A stretch of 64,000 nt of DNA from NCBI RefSeq assembly GCF_029784155.1, contig NC_073691.1:28191976-28255975 (forward strand), written 5' to 3'. Made by a program: the position numbers and the translations under genes. Positions within the stretch are counted from its first letter, which is position 1; the number at the start of each line of letters is the position of its first letter. The notes under the pieces were generated by a model. That model was not told where the DNA came from. It saw only the letters and a list, made by a program, of their open reading frames with translations, and made no database searches. Source of the DNA: Uranotaenia lowii. Taxonomy: Eukaryota > Arthropoda > Insecta > Diptera > Culicidae. Below, one piece after another: positions 1 to 12,300 of this stretch.

Positions 1-2620
1 AAAGAAGTCAAAATAGCCGATTTCCGAAACTGGCGGGCTAAATGCGCATATTTATGTTTTCAGCTATATTTCATTAACACTTGCAATATTTTGATATTAT
101 TCAATTGAAAATGGTGGAAACGGATGTTCAGCATACGTCAAGGCTGAAATTTTGGTGAAAATTTTTACATCACTAGTTCTTTTGCATGAAACATAGTTAA
201 GTATGCCATATGGCCATATTTCATGGTAATATTTTGTTCATATCTTATTTTTATAGGATCAGTATGAAGTTCTTCTTTTTTCGCTGCAAGACCGTGATTT
301 GAGCGTAGATTTAATGTTTAAGTGATAAAAAGTAAAAAATTTATTAGACTAATCTATTTTTCTTAATATAGGCATTTAACCTGCCTTGATATGGGCATTC
401 AGAACCTGTCTCTTATTCCAATATCTTATCATTTACAACTTTGCCAAAAGCATCATTTTGTTGAATTTCCGATTTCCAGATGAATAAGAAAGAAAAACCA
501 TGAAAACTTTTATTCACAGAATCTGTACGCACGATAATTAAAGTTCAATATATTCTAACAAAACTGACAAAAATCTTGTTTGAATTTTTAAATTTTTTCG
601 ACAGTATATAACAATTTAATTTTTTCATGCCATGTTTTAAAAGCGTATTATCCTCTGCACTGCACTGATTAGATATGATGAATCTCCAGCCATATCGTCA
701 ATCGGCTGTATGCGCATATTACCCAACATGCGCATTTAGGAACACTTCCCCCTATAGCTAATCCATCAGACTTTTCTAATCAAAAAGAGGCAACTTAAAA
801 CTGCAACTCTTTCGCATATAAGAATGGCGAACCAGAAACATTGACATGAATGCACTCCTAATTGTTCAGCTTAAGCCTGGCCGACATCGATGAACTTAAA
901 AATCAGTTTCGACTTCATACCATTAGAGCATGACGCTAATGGGGGTTGGCTTTGAACCAAGTGCACTGTACAAGTATAGGAACCAGCAAAAAAACCCCAA
1001 CAAACAGCAGCAAAGTCGAACAAGTTCGAATGGAGTCACTTCACTGCACAACGGTGTCAGATTACTTTTTAATTACAAATCAACCGCCCGGTTGATGACG
1101 AGTTGCAGCATATCAAATTTGACGCGATGACATTTTTTTTTTGGATGGATACCACAAAAAAAATGACCACCAAAGGCCGGCCGGGGTGTCAACAACAATA
1201 ACACAACCCAAAATGCACAACCAAGGAGCCAAGGAGGGTAATAAAAACGCAAATGACATCGACTATGATTGTGCGCCAAAGCGCGATTATTTCAGGTATT
1301 TTTGCGTAAGCGCAACACGAACGGCAACAATGTCGTACAAATTTGACGCGAAAAAAAATTTGTAATCCGAACAAATCGTTGGGTCGTAAACTATCGTCGT
1401 GTTTAATTAATGGTGGAAAAAAAATCGACAAATGAGTTGGCGACCGTCAAAAAACTCCCGCTTGAGAACAACTAGCAAACAAATTTGTACAGGTTTGGTA
1501 CCTCGAAAAAGTTCTTAAAGTGTATTTTGATATTAAAGAAAGAAATCGGGATATGAAGGTAAAAAAATTCCCAACTTACGTTCGACTTCTTTTTTTAAAA
1601 TAATTTTTAAACTTGGGGAACCCCATTTTCAACTGCTTAAAAAACTAATTAACAAGCTTACGATTTTCTCTTTCTTCACTTTTTCACTTTCCGCGCCACT
1701 TCTACAAATGGTCGGTGATTTGAAGGGAAATGTCGCTCAGTCTCGCAAAAATGACCTAGGTTCATAAAAACAAAAAACCTCGACCGGTGTTGATTTCGTA
1801 GTCAACGACAGCGTGTCATTTGCATGGTTTATGGGATATGACGTCACCTCCCACCGAAAAGGAACACCGCTCCAGTTTCTGTTTACACCTCTTATGGTGG
1901 AAGGAAAAAAGTTACACCATTCTATCGTGGAAACCCTGGCCAGTTGGTGTTGACTTAATTGAGCATTTACATAATTTTGAACCTCGATGATGCAAGGAAA
2001 ACCATATACGAAGCAACAAAAATAAGGTTCAGAGCTTTCTTGTCACGGAAGTGCTTTATTTGTTCAATCAATCCCCCCGGGATTGCGTATGAGTCACTTA
2101 TGCGATTACAAGACAGAGTTCTTCTATGTGGAAAATGTCAGGCGTTCGTGGTGTTATTTAGAAGAGAAAAAAGGTCACTTGGTTCAGTTTTGTTCTTCAG
2201 TCTCCTTCTTGACCTAGGCTCGCCCTGTTATAAAAATATCGTGACCTGGGCCGGATTTACCTTTCTCAGTCAAGGTCAATTAAGTTCGTATTAACTTTTT
2301 TCTGTGTCACGAGGGGTGTGATTCTGAAAAGTGTGCATCTTTGTGTTGAAAGAAGGTAGAAAAACTTGCTTAAATTCTGAAGTTTTGGCTGTACAACTAA
2401 GAGAATTTGAATTTTTAAACCTTCTTTTAATCAATTTTTTTTGCCAAACTAGAGTGATGATACTCACGGAAAATTTTGTCAACCAGAGAACGGTTTAGGC
2501 AAAAAAAAATGCTGAAATCGTGCTCAAAGATTGTCAGAAAGAACAAACTCGGACACGCTTTGACAAGGAGATTCTGACTCCTAGTATTAAACATTGACTT
2601 CGAAGTTCAAAATTGAACCG
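1..2620. other. AT-rich non-coding stretch
   Basis: No frame here looks like a gene. The longest open frame (1959-2294, plus) has no ATG start and no recognisable domain. The stretch 930-2290 is less AT-rich than its flanks and holds a CRE-like palindrome (listed separately). No tRNA or transposase remnant was recognised. Confidence 0.5.
1839..1846. promoter_or_regulatory. CRE-like palindrome TGACGTCA
   Basis: A perfect 8 bp palindrome TGACGTCA, the consensus for CREB/ATF-type bZIP factors, lies in a locally GC-richer stretch. One 8-mer is expected by chance about once per 65 kb, so function is speculative. Confidence 0.2.
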
Positions 2621-2624
2621 TGAT

Positions 2625-3190
2625 TTGAAACTGAGGTGAATTTTATCCTTGATTTTTAAGATTGAAAATCATGTGAGACCTAAATAAGCTTAATACATCA
2701 TTATTATGAAACTTAATTTTTATTTAGACAAAGGGAAAATTTCTCCCAGAAATCTGTCCAAAGTTCATTTGTTCAAAAGTATTTCTAAAACCTATTAGTA
2801 TGGTTGATGAAAGAATTAAAAATATATATCCAGAAGGAACATAAACATCCTCTACAAGATGATAAAAAGACACAGAGGATGTCATAAATCTTTCAGGATG
2901 ATATATCTCGAGAACTGAAGTGAATTTAAATTTTTGATGTTGACTATTTGAAAACCATGAGAAATCTTATTTTCCAGAAAAAAAACATTATTAATTTGAG
3001 AACTCTTTGTTATCTAGGTAATGAAGAAATTTGGACCCGAAATCTGTCTAAAGGAAATTTGTACAGAAGTTTCCCAAAAATTTATAAGAATGGCTCATGA
3101 AAGAGTTAAAAAAAAAAATCATGAATGAACTTAAACGGGTCTAAAAGAAAATGGTAAAAAGACATAGAGGATGTCATAAAGCAATATTCG
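2625..3190. repeat. Tandem duplication of a ~290 bp unit
   Basis: Two diverged direct copies lie head to tail. Matching landmarks include GAGGATGTCATAAA at about 2873 and again about 292 bases later, and GAAATCTGTC at about 2749 and 3040. The copies differ by substitutions and small indels. No open frame is kept. Confidence 0.7.
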
Positions 3191-3460
3191 AATTTGTAAG
3201 CCCAAGAGTATAAAGAATAAACAAAACAAAATAAACTTAAACTCGTGCCGCTGCATTTCAAAAATTAGGTGAAATCGAGAAAATAAAAAAAAAACACAAA
3301 AATTTATGAAAGAACATTAAAACAAGAATTTGAAGCTAAAAATATTAATCAAAAACGACTGTCAATAAATAGATATCATAAAAATAACGAAAAAACTACA
3401 AAAATAAACATAACAGGGTCAAAGTCTCTTGAGCAAAAAAAGAAAGAAAAAACATAACAG

Positions 3461-6000
3461 GGTGACCAGCGAGTTTCCACAGGTTTTTCCGGTTTCCGTA
3501 ACATAATTTATGATTTCTCCGGTTTAAAGTAACATGAAGGAATCTGACCATCGGTTTTTTTTCACCAAAGAAGTAGACATTTATGTGTATGAATGTTTGT
3601 TGGGATATTTTACAGAAAATAAAATTTGAACAAATTGAAATGCAAAGCTTCAAAATCTGAAAAAAATCATAAAATATAGTTTGAAATATGAAGAATCGTT
3701 TGGCATCATTAACTCAAAATTGACAATTTTGTCACTTATATTCCTTTTGCCACCTTCTTCTCAGTCTTTCTTTTAATTTCATGATTTGGATTTGATAAAA
3801 TATTGTTTTGAAATGACGCCATGTCATCTGAAATTTTCAAGTTGAAGTTCCAATGAAAAAATTTTGTTTATTTTCTTCTGCCCTTTTACTGAATTTTACT
3901 ATTGAGATCTGGCTTCTGATTTTCGAAATATGATCATCAACAATTAACTTCGGATTTAATTACTGATCCATAAATCAAAATTAAATTTCAAATGCGGATT
4001 CATAATTCGAATTAAATTTTAAATTTTTACTTCTGATGTTAGTTCACGATTTATGTCAGGTGGAATTCAGTTTTTTGTTGAACAACTTGAAAAAAAAATT
4101 TTTTTTTTTTGATAATCCGTAACTAGAGTCTGAGCTCTGGATGCTGGATTCTGGATTTGCAATTTTAATAAAAAAAATTTAAGAATGTTCAGTCCGGCCC
4201 AAAATATATTAAGGGGGAGTAGGGTCTAACGGGTAAAAAAACACCATTTTCACGAATTATTTTTAGAGCTATCGTTCAAACAAATGTATTCAAATTTTTG
4301 GCATTACAAAGCATTGTTAAAAGAACATTTAGTAATTTTTTCGTAGAAAAATATTGAAAAATGAGCCGGTGACGGAGCACTTTCGAGGATGCCTTTTAGA
4401 ATATAGGATTTGCGGTGGACACTGTATGTCAGCACAGAATCATCTGAAGTCAAAAAATCAAAGCAAAATATTTTTAATAGATGTTTTTCTGGACCCCTAC
4501 GGTTTGATTTATCTTTAAAAAAAATTTATGAAATTTTTGTGGCTGTCTGAAGTAAAAACTACGATTTTTCACTAAAAAATCCGACATTTTTTATCTTTAA
4601 AATCTCCCCAAAGTAAAAAAAAAAGAAAATCGTTGGGGTTTGGTATTTTATATGTTGAAAATATGTTCCAAATTTGAAAAGAATCGGTGAAGTATTTTTC
4701 AAATGACGATGTCCACTGACTTTAAAAATGTGCTTTCGAGAAAAACGCGTTTGAAGTTTCTGCTCTCCCTCTCTCTCTCTTGTATTAGATAAGAGAAGAT
4801 AAAGGCCTATAATTTCTACAGTTTTGCTTCGATTGACTTGAAAATTTGACACAACATTCTTCAAATTTTTTACAAAAAGAAAATAAAAAAAAAATAAAAA
4901 TCGATTTTTTGAAAGTGTTAGACCCTACTCCCCCCTTAATGAAAACATTAAATTGGAAAATTTAATTAAAATTTTTAAAACCGGGCTTATGGTGATATAT
5001 TTTAATTCTGGATTTTTTGTAATGAATTGTTATGATTCCGAAGCTCATAAACATATGATTATTTTTCCACATTTCTTTCCTAATGAAGAATGCAGTTATC
5101 AGTAGAAGCGCAAAATTTATAAATAACACAAAAATTTGAGTTTCATCAGAATTTGGTTTTATTTTTTTTTTAATGAAATGAAAACTTGAAAAACGTGTAC
5201 GTTTACTTTCGAATTCCCAATTCAAGAACCAGTAAATTTCATTTCAACTTCATTTGTTCAACATATTCATTCGATTTTTTGGTCGGACTCTTCAAAAAAT
5301 TTCCCCTACATTTGAATCATTTTCTCTACATTTCTGCTTTTTTTTGAGTTTTGATTCAGCATCATAGCGTGACGCTGATGAAGTTTTGAACATAATAAAT
5401 TCTAGGCCAGTCGTAGGAAAGGTGTTAAGCATCAATCTCAAGTTTCAAAATAAGAATTCAGGAAAAAAAACTATCAACATATGAATGCAATCCAAATTTT
5501 TAATTTCTTAAACTTATTTTTCCATCCAGACTTTCAGGTTTATTTTTTTTAAAGATTCGCAAGTACACTTCACCGTTATTAATGTTTTTTTTTTCATTTT
5601 TAACACATTTTTTACTATTTAATTAACACACAATATCCTTGAGCTAAGAAATATTTAGTTTATTCACGAGGAATATTTCTGTTACGTTTCGTTATTTTTA
5701 AATACTTATAATTATTTTGGGACTGAAACAGGAACAATGGCAATGTAAGCGCTGCTTAGCAAAAGTATTGCGATTTTCGAAGAAATGTTTCGTATTTATA
5801 AAAATATTTTTCTCTCTGTGTTCTCTGTGTTCTCTGAAATGTAAAGCTTCCGGAATGAATGAACTTTAGAATTCAATATGAGAAAAACGATTACGGAATT
5901 TTCTCGGTTTTGATCCGAGATTCACTTTTTTTTTCTCGGTTTTCTCGGATTCATTTTCAATTCCAGGTTTTTTCGATTTTCTCGATTCGCTGGCCGCCCG
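3461..6000. mobile_element. ~2.5 kb non-autonomous element, copy 1, with terminal inverted repeats
   Basis: The left end reads GGTGACCAGCGAGTTT and the right end, inverted, carries GGCCAGCGAATCGAG, giving imperfect terminal repeats around CCAGCGA. Runs of CCGGTTT or CTCGGTTTTCTCGG sit just inside both ends. A second copy at 13378-16035 shares internal blocks in the same order, for example the CAGACTTTCAGGTTTATTTTT block (5527 here, 14346 there) and the CACAATATCC...GAGCTA block (5629, 14499). No transposase frame is visible, so the element is probably non-autonomous. It contains a nested MITE at 4209-4939. Confidence 0.6.
4209..4939. mobile_element. TTAA-flanked MITE (731 bp) nested in the 2.5 kb element
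   Basis: Both ends are TTAA. The terminal repeats run GGGGGAGTAGGGTCTAAC at 4213-4230 and GTTAGACCCTACTCCCCCC at 4917-4935, differing by one G in the homopolymer. A TTAA target duplication is characteristic of piggyBac-type transposition. The related element at 13378-16035 lacks this segment at the equivalent place (near 13930-13960), so it acts as an empty site. No coding capacity was seen; this is a MITE mobilised in trans. Confidence 0.8.
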
Positions 6001-7440
6001 GATAATTACTAAGAAATTCGAGAGAACATTGAACTATTTAAAAAAAAGGAGACCCTTAAATCATACAAAAAAAAATAATATTAACTAATTTACATAAAAA
6101 TAAATACGAAAAACAGACGCATAATGTTTGCGAAAAAAGAGCATAAAAAACGAAAGAAACGTTCAAGTAAAACAAAATGAAACAAATTTCAAAAGATAAC
6201 AGAAACCATAAATATTCAGAATGACGTTACCAGAAAGTTAAAACACAGAATAACTGATAAACATTTTAAAAAGATAAAGTAAAGAGCATGGAATTAAACA
6301 TAATAAAGTAAACTGAATTGGTAAGTATCAAAAAAATATTTTAAAAATAGTAAGAAACCAAAAATAAACCATACCAATTTTGAAACGAATAAAAAAACAT
6401 AAAATTGAACCAGAAAGTTAAACTAAAAATAGCTCGAAAAATGTGCGTACAAAAAGTAATAAAAAAGACAATAAGTAAAAAACAGATGAAAAGCACGGCT
6501 TAAATAAGATTAAAAGAAAAATAAAAACCTGACAGAAAAAAGTGAGGAAATATTAAACGAATAAAAAAACAATTACTTTGTTACAGCCTGTAATTTATAA
6601 CATATGACACAAATAAAAAAACAATTGATTCAATTCTAAGTTCTGAATCTTAAAATTATGATTCAAAAAATTTGCAGTGAATCCATGATGAATCAATAAT
6701 GAATCCTTAATTTTTAATAATTTGAAACCAATTGGTAGTTTTTGAATGGCTGAATTCGGGAAAATCCTGTATGATCTCGTTTCGATGAATTTTTTCATAA
6801 GTACATTCTCAATATACTTTTTTTTTTAATAACAGCATACGGAAACTTAAAAATAAAAAAAAAATAAAAATAAAAAATACAATTTATTCAAATATGCCCA
6901 ATAGACCACTGCATGCTTTGTATGAAAATTTCAAGTTTATACATTTTTACATCTCCCGTAACTTTTTTTGGTTGTTTAAAAATAAATTGCAACAAATTTT
7001 CCATTCAAAAATCGCCAGATATAAACTGAGAGTTCTCTAAAATAATACTTTGGATTTTAAATATTCCTTGATTCTTGTAGTATTTGTATTTACATTCATG
7101 TAAACAAACCCTAAACCTTACTTTTATCCCAGAAAAGCTATTCGATGTTATTCAAAAGAAAAATCTAAAATATATATATTTTTTCAATTTTAGCGTTTTA
7201 ACTGCTCATTTTAAAGCTGTTGAACCGGATGATGAAAATGAAAAATTGCAAAAAACTGCTTTGCAAAGTCAATGAATTTGTTGATTAATTTAAAAAAATA
7301 TTTCTTGAAATTTGTGAAAGCTCTAGCCAGCAAAACTTGCCATTTTTAATTAATTCAGTTTTCAATTAATTCAGATTTTTTATTTTGAAATGATTATAAC
7401 TTTGTTTGATGGAAGATTTAGCTATTTGACAACTTTGGTT
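6001..7440. other. A-rich non-coding stretch
   Basis: Very A-rich plus strand (especially 6000-6560) with many AAAAATAAAA-type runs. No gene, RNA or transposon end was recognised. The short open frames on both strands are low complexity. Confidence 0.5.
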
Positions 7441-9545
7441 TATATTTTAAATTTTGTCATTTCGCCATTGTTGTAATTTTTGTCAATTTTATTTAATTTT
7501 ATATTTTGTGATTATTGTAAATTTTGTTAACAGGCCATTTTTTTAATTTTTTTTAATTTAATTTTACTTTAAAAAAATTTACGATGTTTCTGTTCAAATT
7601 GACAAATTAAAAAGAAAAATTAAACCATCAGAACAAGGACAAAAATAGCAAAAATTGATTAAATTCAAAAAATTTCAAAATTTGAGAAATGGACCAAATT
7701 GATTAAAATTACAAAATTGACGAAATTGGCATGAAGATAACTTGACAAAATTGAACAGAAAAAATGAACATAAAAGACAAAACTTACAAAATTGACTAAA
7801 ATTTAAAAAAAATATTAAAAATAACAAAAGTTCAAATTTGACAAAGTTCATAAAAGTTAACAAATTTACAACGTTTAAAATTGATAAAATAAAAAAAAAT
7901 GACAAAATTGGCTAAATTGACAAATTGACAATAAATAATAAAATGAAAAAAAAGACAAACAAGCGAAATTGACAAAAGTGACTTAACTAATAGATTTGAC
8001 CACATCGAAAAAATTGATAAAATTGGTTAATTTGACAAATTTTAAAAAAATTACGAAGTTGGCAAAAGTAACCACATTGACAACATTGAAATTTTTACGT
8101 TGTTGTTATTTTTGTTATTAATGCCATTTTTAGGATTTTTGTCATTCCTGTTTTTCTGTCATTTTAGTCAGTTTTCTCTTTATGATCAATTTAGTCAATT
8201 TTGAATTTTGTCCATTATTTTGATTTTGTCATTTTTTTAAAACTTATACATTTTTGTCAATAAAATTTTTTTTTATTTTGTTAATTTTGTAAATTTCGTC
8301 AAGTTTCTATTTTCGAAACCTTTTGCACATTTTTATTTTTTTTCAGTTTTGTCAATTTTGTATTTTTTTTTTTGATTTTGTTATTTTTTTAAAACTTATT
8401 CAATTTTGTCAATTCAATCTATTTTTTTTTTATATTGTTAATTTCGTAAATTTTGTCAATTTTCTGTTATCGAAATTTTTTGAAAATTTTGTTCATTTTT
8501 TTATTTTATTTTTTCAATTGAATAACTTTTAAAAAATTCACGATATTTCTGTTAAAATTAACAAATTCTTGAAAAAAAATTTAAATCATCAAAACAAGGA
8601 CAAAAATAGCTAAAATTGATAAAATTTTAAAAAACAAAATTCAAAAAATTACAAATTCTAAGTAATGGACCTTATTGAGAAAAATGACAAAATTCACTAA
8701 TTTGCATAGAGATAACTTGACAAAATTGAAAAAAAAAAAATCAGAAAAAAAACTTACGGAATGGACAAAATTGACAAAAATTGAGAAATTTATCAAAAAT
8801 AACGAAATTTGCAAATTTGACAAGATGACAAAACCATCAAAATTTACAATATGTACAAACTGATAAAATTGATAAAATAGACAAAATTAGCTAAATTGAA
8901 AAAATTGTCAAAAATGACAAAAATGATAAAAAGTGAAAAAAGACAAACAAGCAAAATTGATAAACTGACAAAATTTAAAATATTGACAAAAGTTACATAA
9001 CTAACAAATTTGACCACATCGAAAAAATTGACAAAATGGGTTAATTTGACAAAATTTAAAAAAAATTACGAAATTGGCAAAAGTGAGCCTATGGACAAAA
9101 TTTTTGTCGTTTTTGTTAGTTTTTGTAATTTTCAGGATTTTCAGTTTTGTCAATTTTGTCAACTTTAAATTTTGTCAATTTTTCGATTTTGTTATTTTTT
9201 CAAACTTTTTCAATTTTGTCAATCCAATCTATATTGAAATTTTGTAGATTTTGCAAATTTTGTCAATTTTATAATTTCCAACAATTCTTGCACATTTGTC
9301 AATTTTCCATTTTCGTCAATTTAATCAATGTCGTCTATTTTGTAAATTTTAGCAACCTTTTATTCTGTCATTTTAGTCAGTTTTGTCTTTTTTGTCAATT
9401 TTATAAAAATTATAAAATTTTGTCAATTTTATTTTGTTAATTTTTTTGATTTTTTTAACTTATTCAATTTTGTCATTACAGTCTACTTTTGTAATTTTGT
9501 ATATTTTTCCAATTTTGTCAATTTTCTAATTTTTGACAAAACTTG
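7440..9545. repeat. ATTGACAAA minisatellite with internal inversion, duplicated at ~960 bp
   Basis: The stretch is built from degenerate 8-10 bp words AATTGACAAA on the plus strand, switching to the complement TTTTGTCAATTTT. A-rich words occupy about 7600-8090 and 8540-9090; T-rich words occupy about 8100-8530 and 9095-9545. The whole A-then-T block occurs twice, offset by about 961 bases (landmark CAAGGACAAAAATAGC at about 7634 and 8595). Each half could fold on the other into a hairpin. The Phe/Asn/Lys-rich open frames here are by-products. Confidence 0.8.
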
Positions 9546-9559
9546 TCATTCAAGAATTT

Positions 9560-10429
9560 GATATTCGTTCCGGTTTAGTCGAAGATCAAAATTTAAGTCA
9601 ATGGAAAATAATGATAAATATAACAAATTTATATTCAAAAATTTGTTTTGAAACCGCAATCATCCTGTGGTGTTATTGGATAACATTCCTTATCGAGAAT
9701 GTGGGTTCAAGACCAAAATACTACTAAATTTATAATTTATGATTTCAACTTAAACTGTTTTTGCCATTTTTCTTACTTTAAAAAAAAAGCCAAAATTTTG
9801 TCCAACTTTTAGAAGTGCCACTCAATCATCTCTGCTTTTTATACCTAATCTAATAACTGACAGTGAACACAAAAATGACGAAAATTAATGTGATTATGCT
9901 ACCGTGATTATTCATCCCTTAGTTACCATTTATTTTTTACCATCAGCTGTTTCTGCCATTGAACATTTACCTCAATTGTTATTGGCCAATAACATTAGAG
10001 AGTAACGAAATAAAGCCACAATTTCGCCACTATTTCGATTATGTTCATCATCGCTTTCATCCTCGAAGCTACCTATTATTTGGTATACTCTCTTACGATA
10101 AAATATCTCAATCGAACCATTGTTACTTGGAGTTTTCGATTGCGGGCAGGTGAGAGAAGGGTTGAATGAAAAAGGTAAGTGGGTAGCTCAATTGGATAAA
10201 ACCGCTTCCTATTTAGTGTGAGATGCTTATTACGATTTTCGCAATCTCAAGCTTTGTGGTGCATGATTTGTGGCTTTCCTTCCTGTTTTATATACATTCA
10301 TGATAAGTGACTTGGTGGTTTTGATAATTTTTTTCTCGTTTTGGTAGATAAAAATAAAGTTCAACTGATTAAAATTTACAAATTGAGAGAAAATTTTTGT
10401 GAAATTCTTCAGACATAGACTTAAAAAAA
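9560..10429. other. Non-coding, ordinary AT-rich DNA
   Basis: No gene was recognised. A tRNA A-box-like string TAGCTCAATTGG occurs at about 10186 but has no matching B box or cloverleaf (see rejected items). Confidence 0.4.
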
Positions 10430-10436
10430 ATAATTT

Positions 10437-11001
10437 TAAAGAAATTGTGGGTGAATCGAAACCCATTTTTTCTGCGATCTACATACAAGTGTAAAAAATC
10501 CGAATGAAACTTTCAAGGTGGTTTCTACATTGGCACATGTTTTCACTCCCGGTTTAATGAGGTAGGCTCTTCTCAAAGCCTCTGCGTTGATCTTGACGAA
10601 GGTGGTGATGAAGGTGGTGGTTTCGGGGTTATAATTACAACCTGTTTTACAAGAGAGCACCCGTCATCATCAGCAGCACACATCTCACTCACTGCTGGGG
10701 GTTTTAATGTTGTTGTTTCTCCATTGATCAAATTTGAGGGTATACTTCCTCTCACGAAGAAAGACCTCCTCCTCTTAAAGGGGTTGTTTCTTTTTCAAAT
10801 TTCCTCTAAGTTTGTGCACGATTTAGGAGGAAGCTCACACGTACCAATTTGGGTGATGAAAGTGGTGCAACCTGCGATTATGAAGGTGTTCCTATTCAAA
10901 GTTTGAAACAAAAACTGGGCGTTCGTAAATTTACCTGAGGGCTCCTTGAAAACGAGACACGCGTTTCCGAAGACCCCCGAAGGCAAAGAACATTCCAACA
11001 A
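10437..11001 (-). CDS. Possible three-exon gene fragment, function unknown
   Basis: Three short minus-strand blocks are joined by consistent splice signals, all phase 1. Block A (about 11001-10935) encodes a Cys-containing peptide (ECSLPSGVFGNACLVFKEP) and ends at TCAG|GTAAAT. An intron of about 60 bp ends ATCGCAG. A 27 bp block encodes CTTFITQI and ends before GTACGT. A second intron ends AAAACAG, and the last block encodes CNYNPETTTFITTF... and stops near 10437. Intron length and phase agree with a mosquito gene, but no ATG, signal peptide or family was recognised and there is no good upstream acceptor. The two later blocks share a TTFIT motif. It may be an exon cluster of a larger gene, a decayed gene or chance. 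Confidence 0.27.
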
Positions 11002-11004
11002 CTA

Positions 11005-12300
11005 CCCGTAACAAATTTCTATTGATTTCTAATTTATTCGATCAACCAATCTATCTTAAACGGAATCAAATGAATATGACTGCCTGCCTAAGAACCAGTT
11101 CTAACCTCAGCTTTGCGGCGGAACGACTACAAGTAGCTGAAATTGGAGCGCTAAATTTATTTGACTCCCACCTGACTGAAAGTCAGTCCTACTTACAGTA
11201 ATCTTTAGAACCTGATCGCTTATTTTGCACTTGCTAATGTACAGCTACAGTCGGGCATAAAGTATAATTTTCCTAAAAAATTTACGATTCAAACATCTTT
11301 AAAAAACCGGATTGCACCCAAAACCTTTTTATGGAAGACATGTTGAACTTAAATCTCATCAACAACAACAGACGACAAAATTTGTAAATTTCTTCTTTAC
11401 TAAGTTCAAACAATTTTGTCATCTCATCAACCGTTACTGTAGTCTATCAATGGTAAACATTTTCAATCGATGTTAGTCATCACCACACTCATATTGAGCT
11501 CTGCGGTTTAGGACAAGATATTGAAATTCCTGATCCAACCATATTGAACATTGACATTCAATTGACTTACAAGCAGCAACTGGGTGTGAGATTTCAATAA
11601 CAGATTTGGATTTGATGAATGTTGTTGAGCGCCGTTTTAATCCTCTTAGAACTGTTCTGGTACCGATTTAAGTTTGTTTTTGTTGTTTGTTTTAGCGGTC
11701 TTGTCGCCGAATTCGGGTCATTAGAACTAGACAGGAAGGAAGTTGAACAAGTTCAATCAATTTTTGAACAGTGGTTTTCAATTTTTTCGCTCACCGCCCC
11801 CTATCTCGATATTTACAGCTCATCGCCCCATTAAGGATGTTTTTGATTAAATTTGTTCCAAAATGCAGTGAAAATTGTATGCATTGAGTTCTCCAAGGGG
11901 AGATAGATCTATAATTTCACAAAATGTTGAGCAAATTTTTATGACTGAATCTGTGTCACAAAACACAGATATTTCGAAATATTTACAAAATTCATAAAAT
12001 TTTAGAATTTGGTGCGTTTTTCCAATATTTAGTATTATAATTTTTAAGTCTATAACATATAATCTAAATATTTGTTAACTGGAAAAAATGTTAAAAATGG
12101 ATATATTAATTAATTTTTCTTTAAAAAAGACCCAATTTTCATGACTATACGATGAAAGTCATGGAATTAGCATCACAGACATTTTTGGAAAAATCACATA
12201 AAATCAGAAATATTTTCGTAAACAAATATTTTTTTTTTCGGTAACCTTGATTGAGACTTTACCCTGAATTCTTTTATACATATTGATGTATATTTGTACG
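11005..12300. other. Non-coding stretch
   Basis: No supported gene. A 71-residue frame at 11619-11834 (plus) has no ATG-linked domain. The second half is AT-rich with no obvious repeat structure. Confidence 0.4.

Noticed and set aside
1280..1310. ATTATTTCAG|GTATTT as a plus-strand ratchet site
   Set aside because: Weak pyrimidine tract and non-consensus donor; much poorer than the two minus-strand sites.
1959..2294. 111-codon frame with CFIC and CGKC spaced like zinc ligands
   Set aside because: No ATG start, no further finger pattern, no splice support; likely chance.
5517..5545. CTTTCAG|GTTTATTTTT as a plus-strand ratchet site
   Set aside because: The same string occurs in the second copy of the 2.5 kb element, so it belongs to the transposon, and GTTTAT is a poor donor.
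10183..10270. tRNA-like A box TAGCTCAATTGG
   Set aside because: No proper B box and no acceptor, anticodon or T-stem pairing could be formed.
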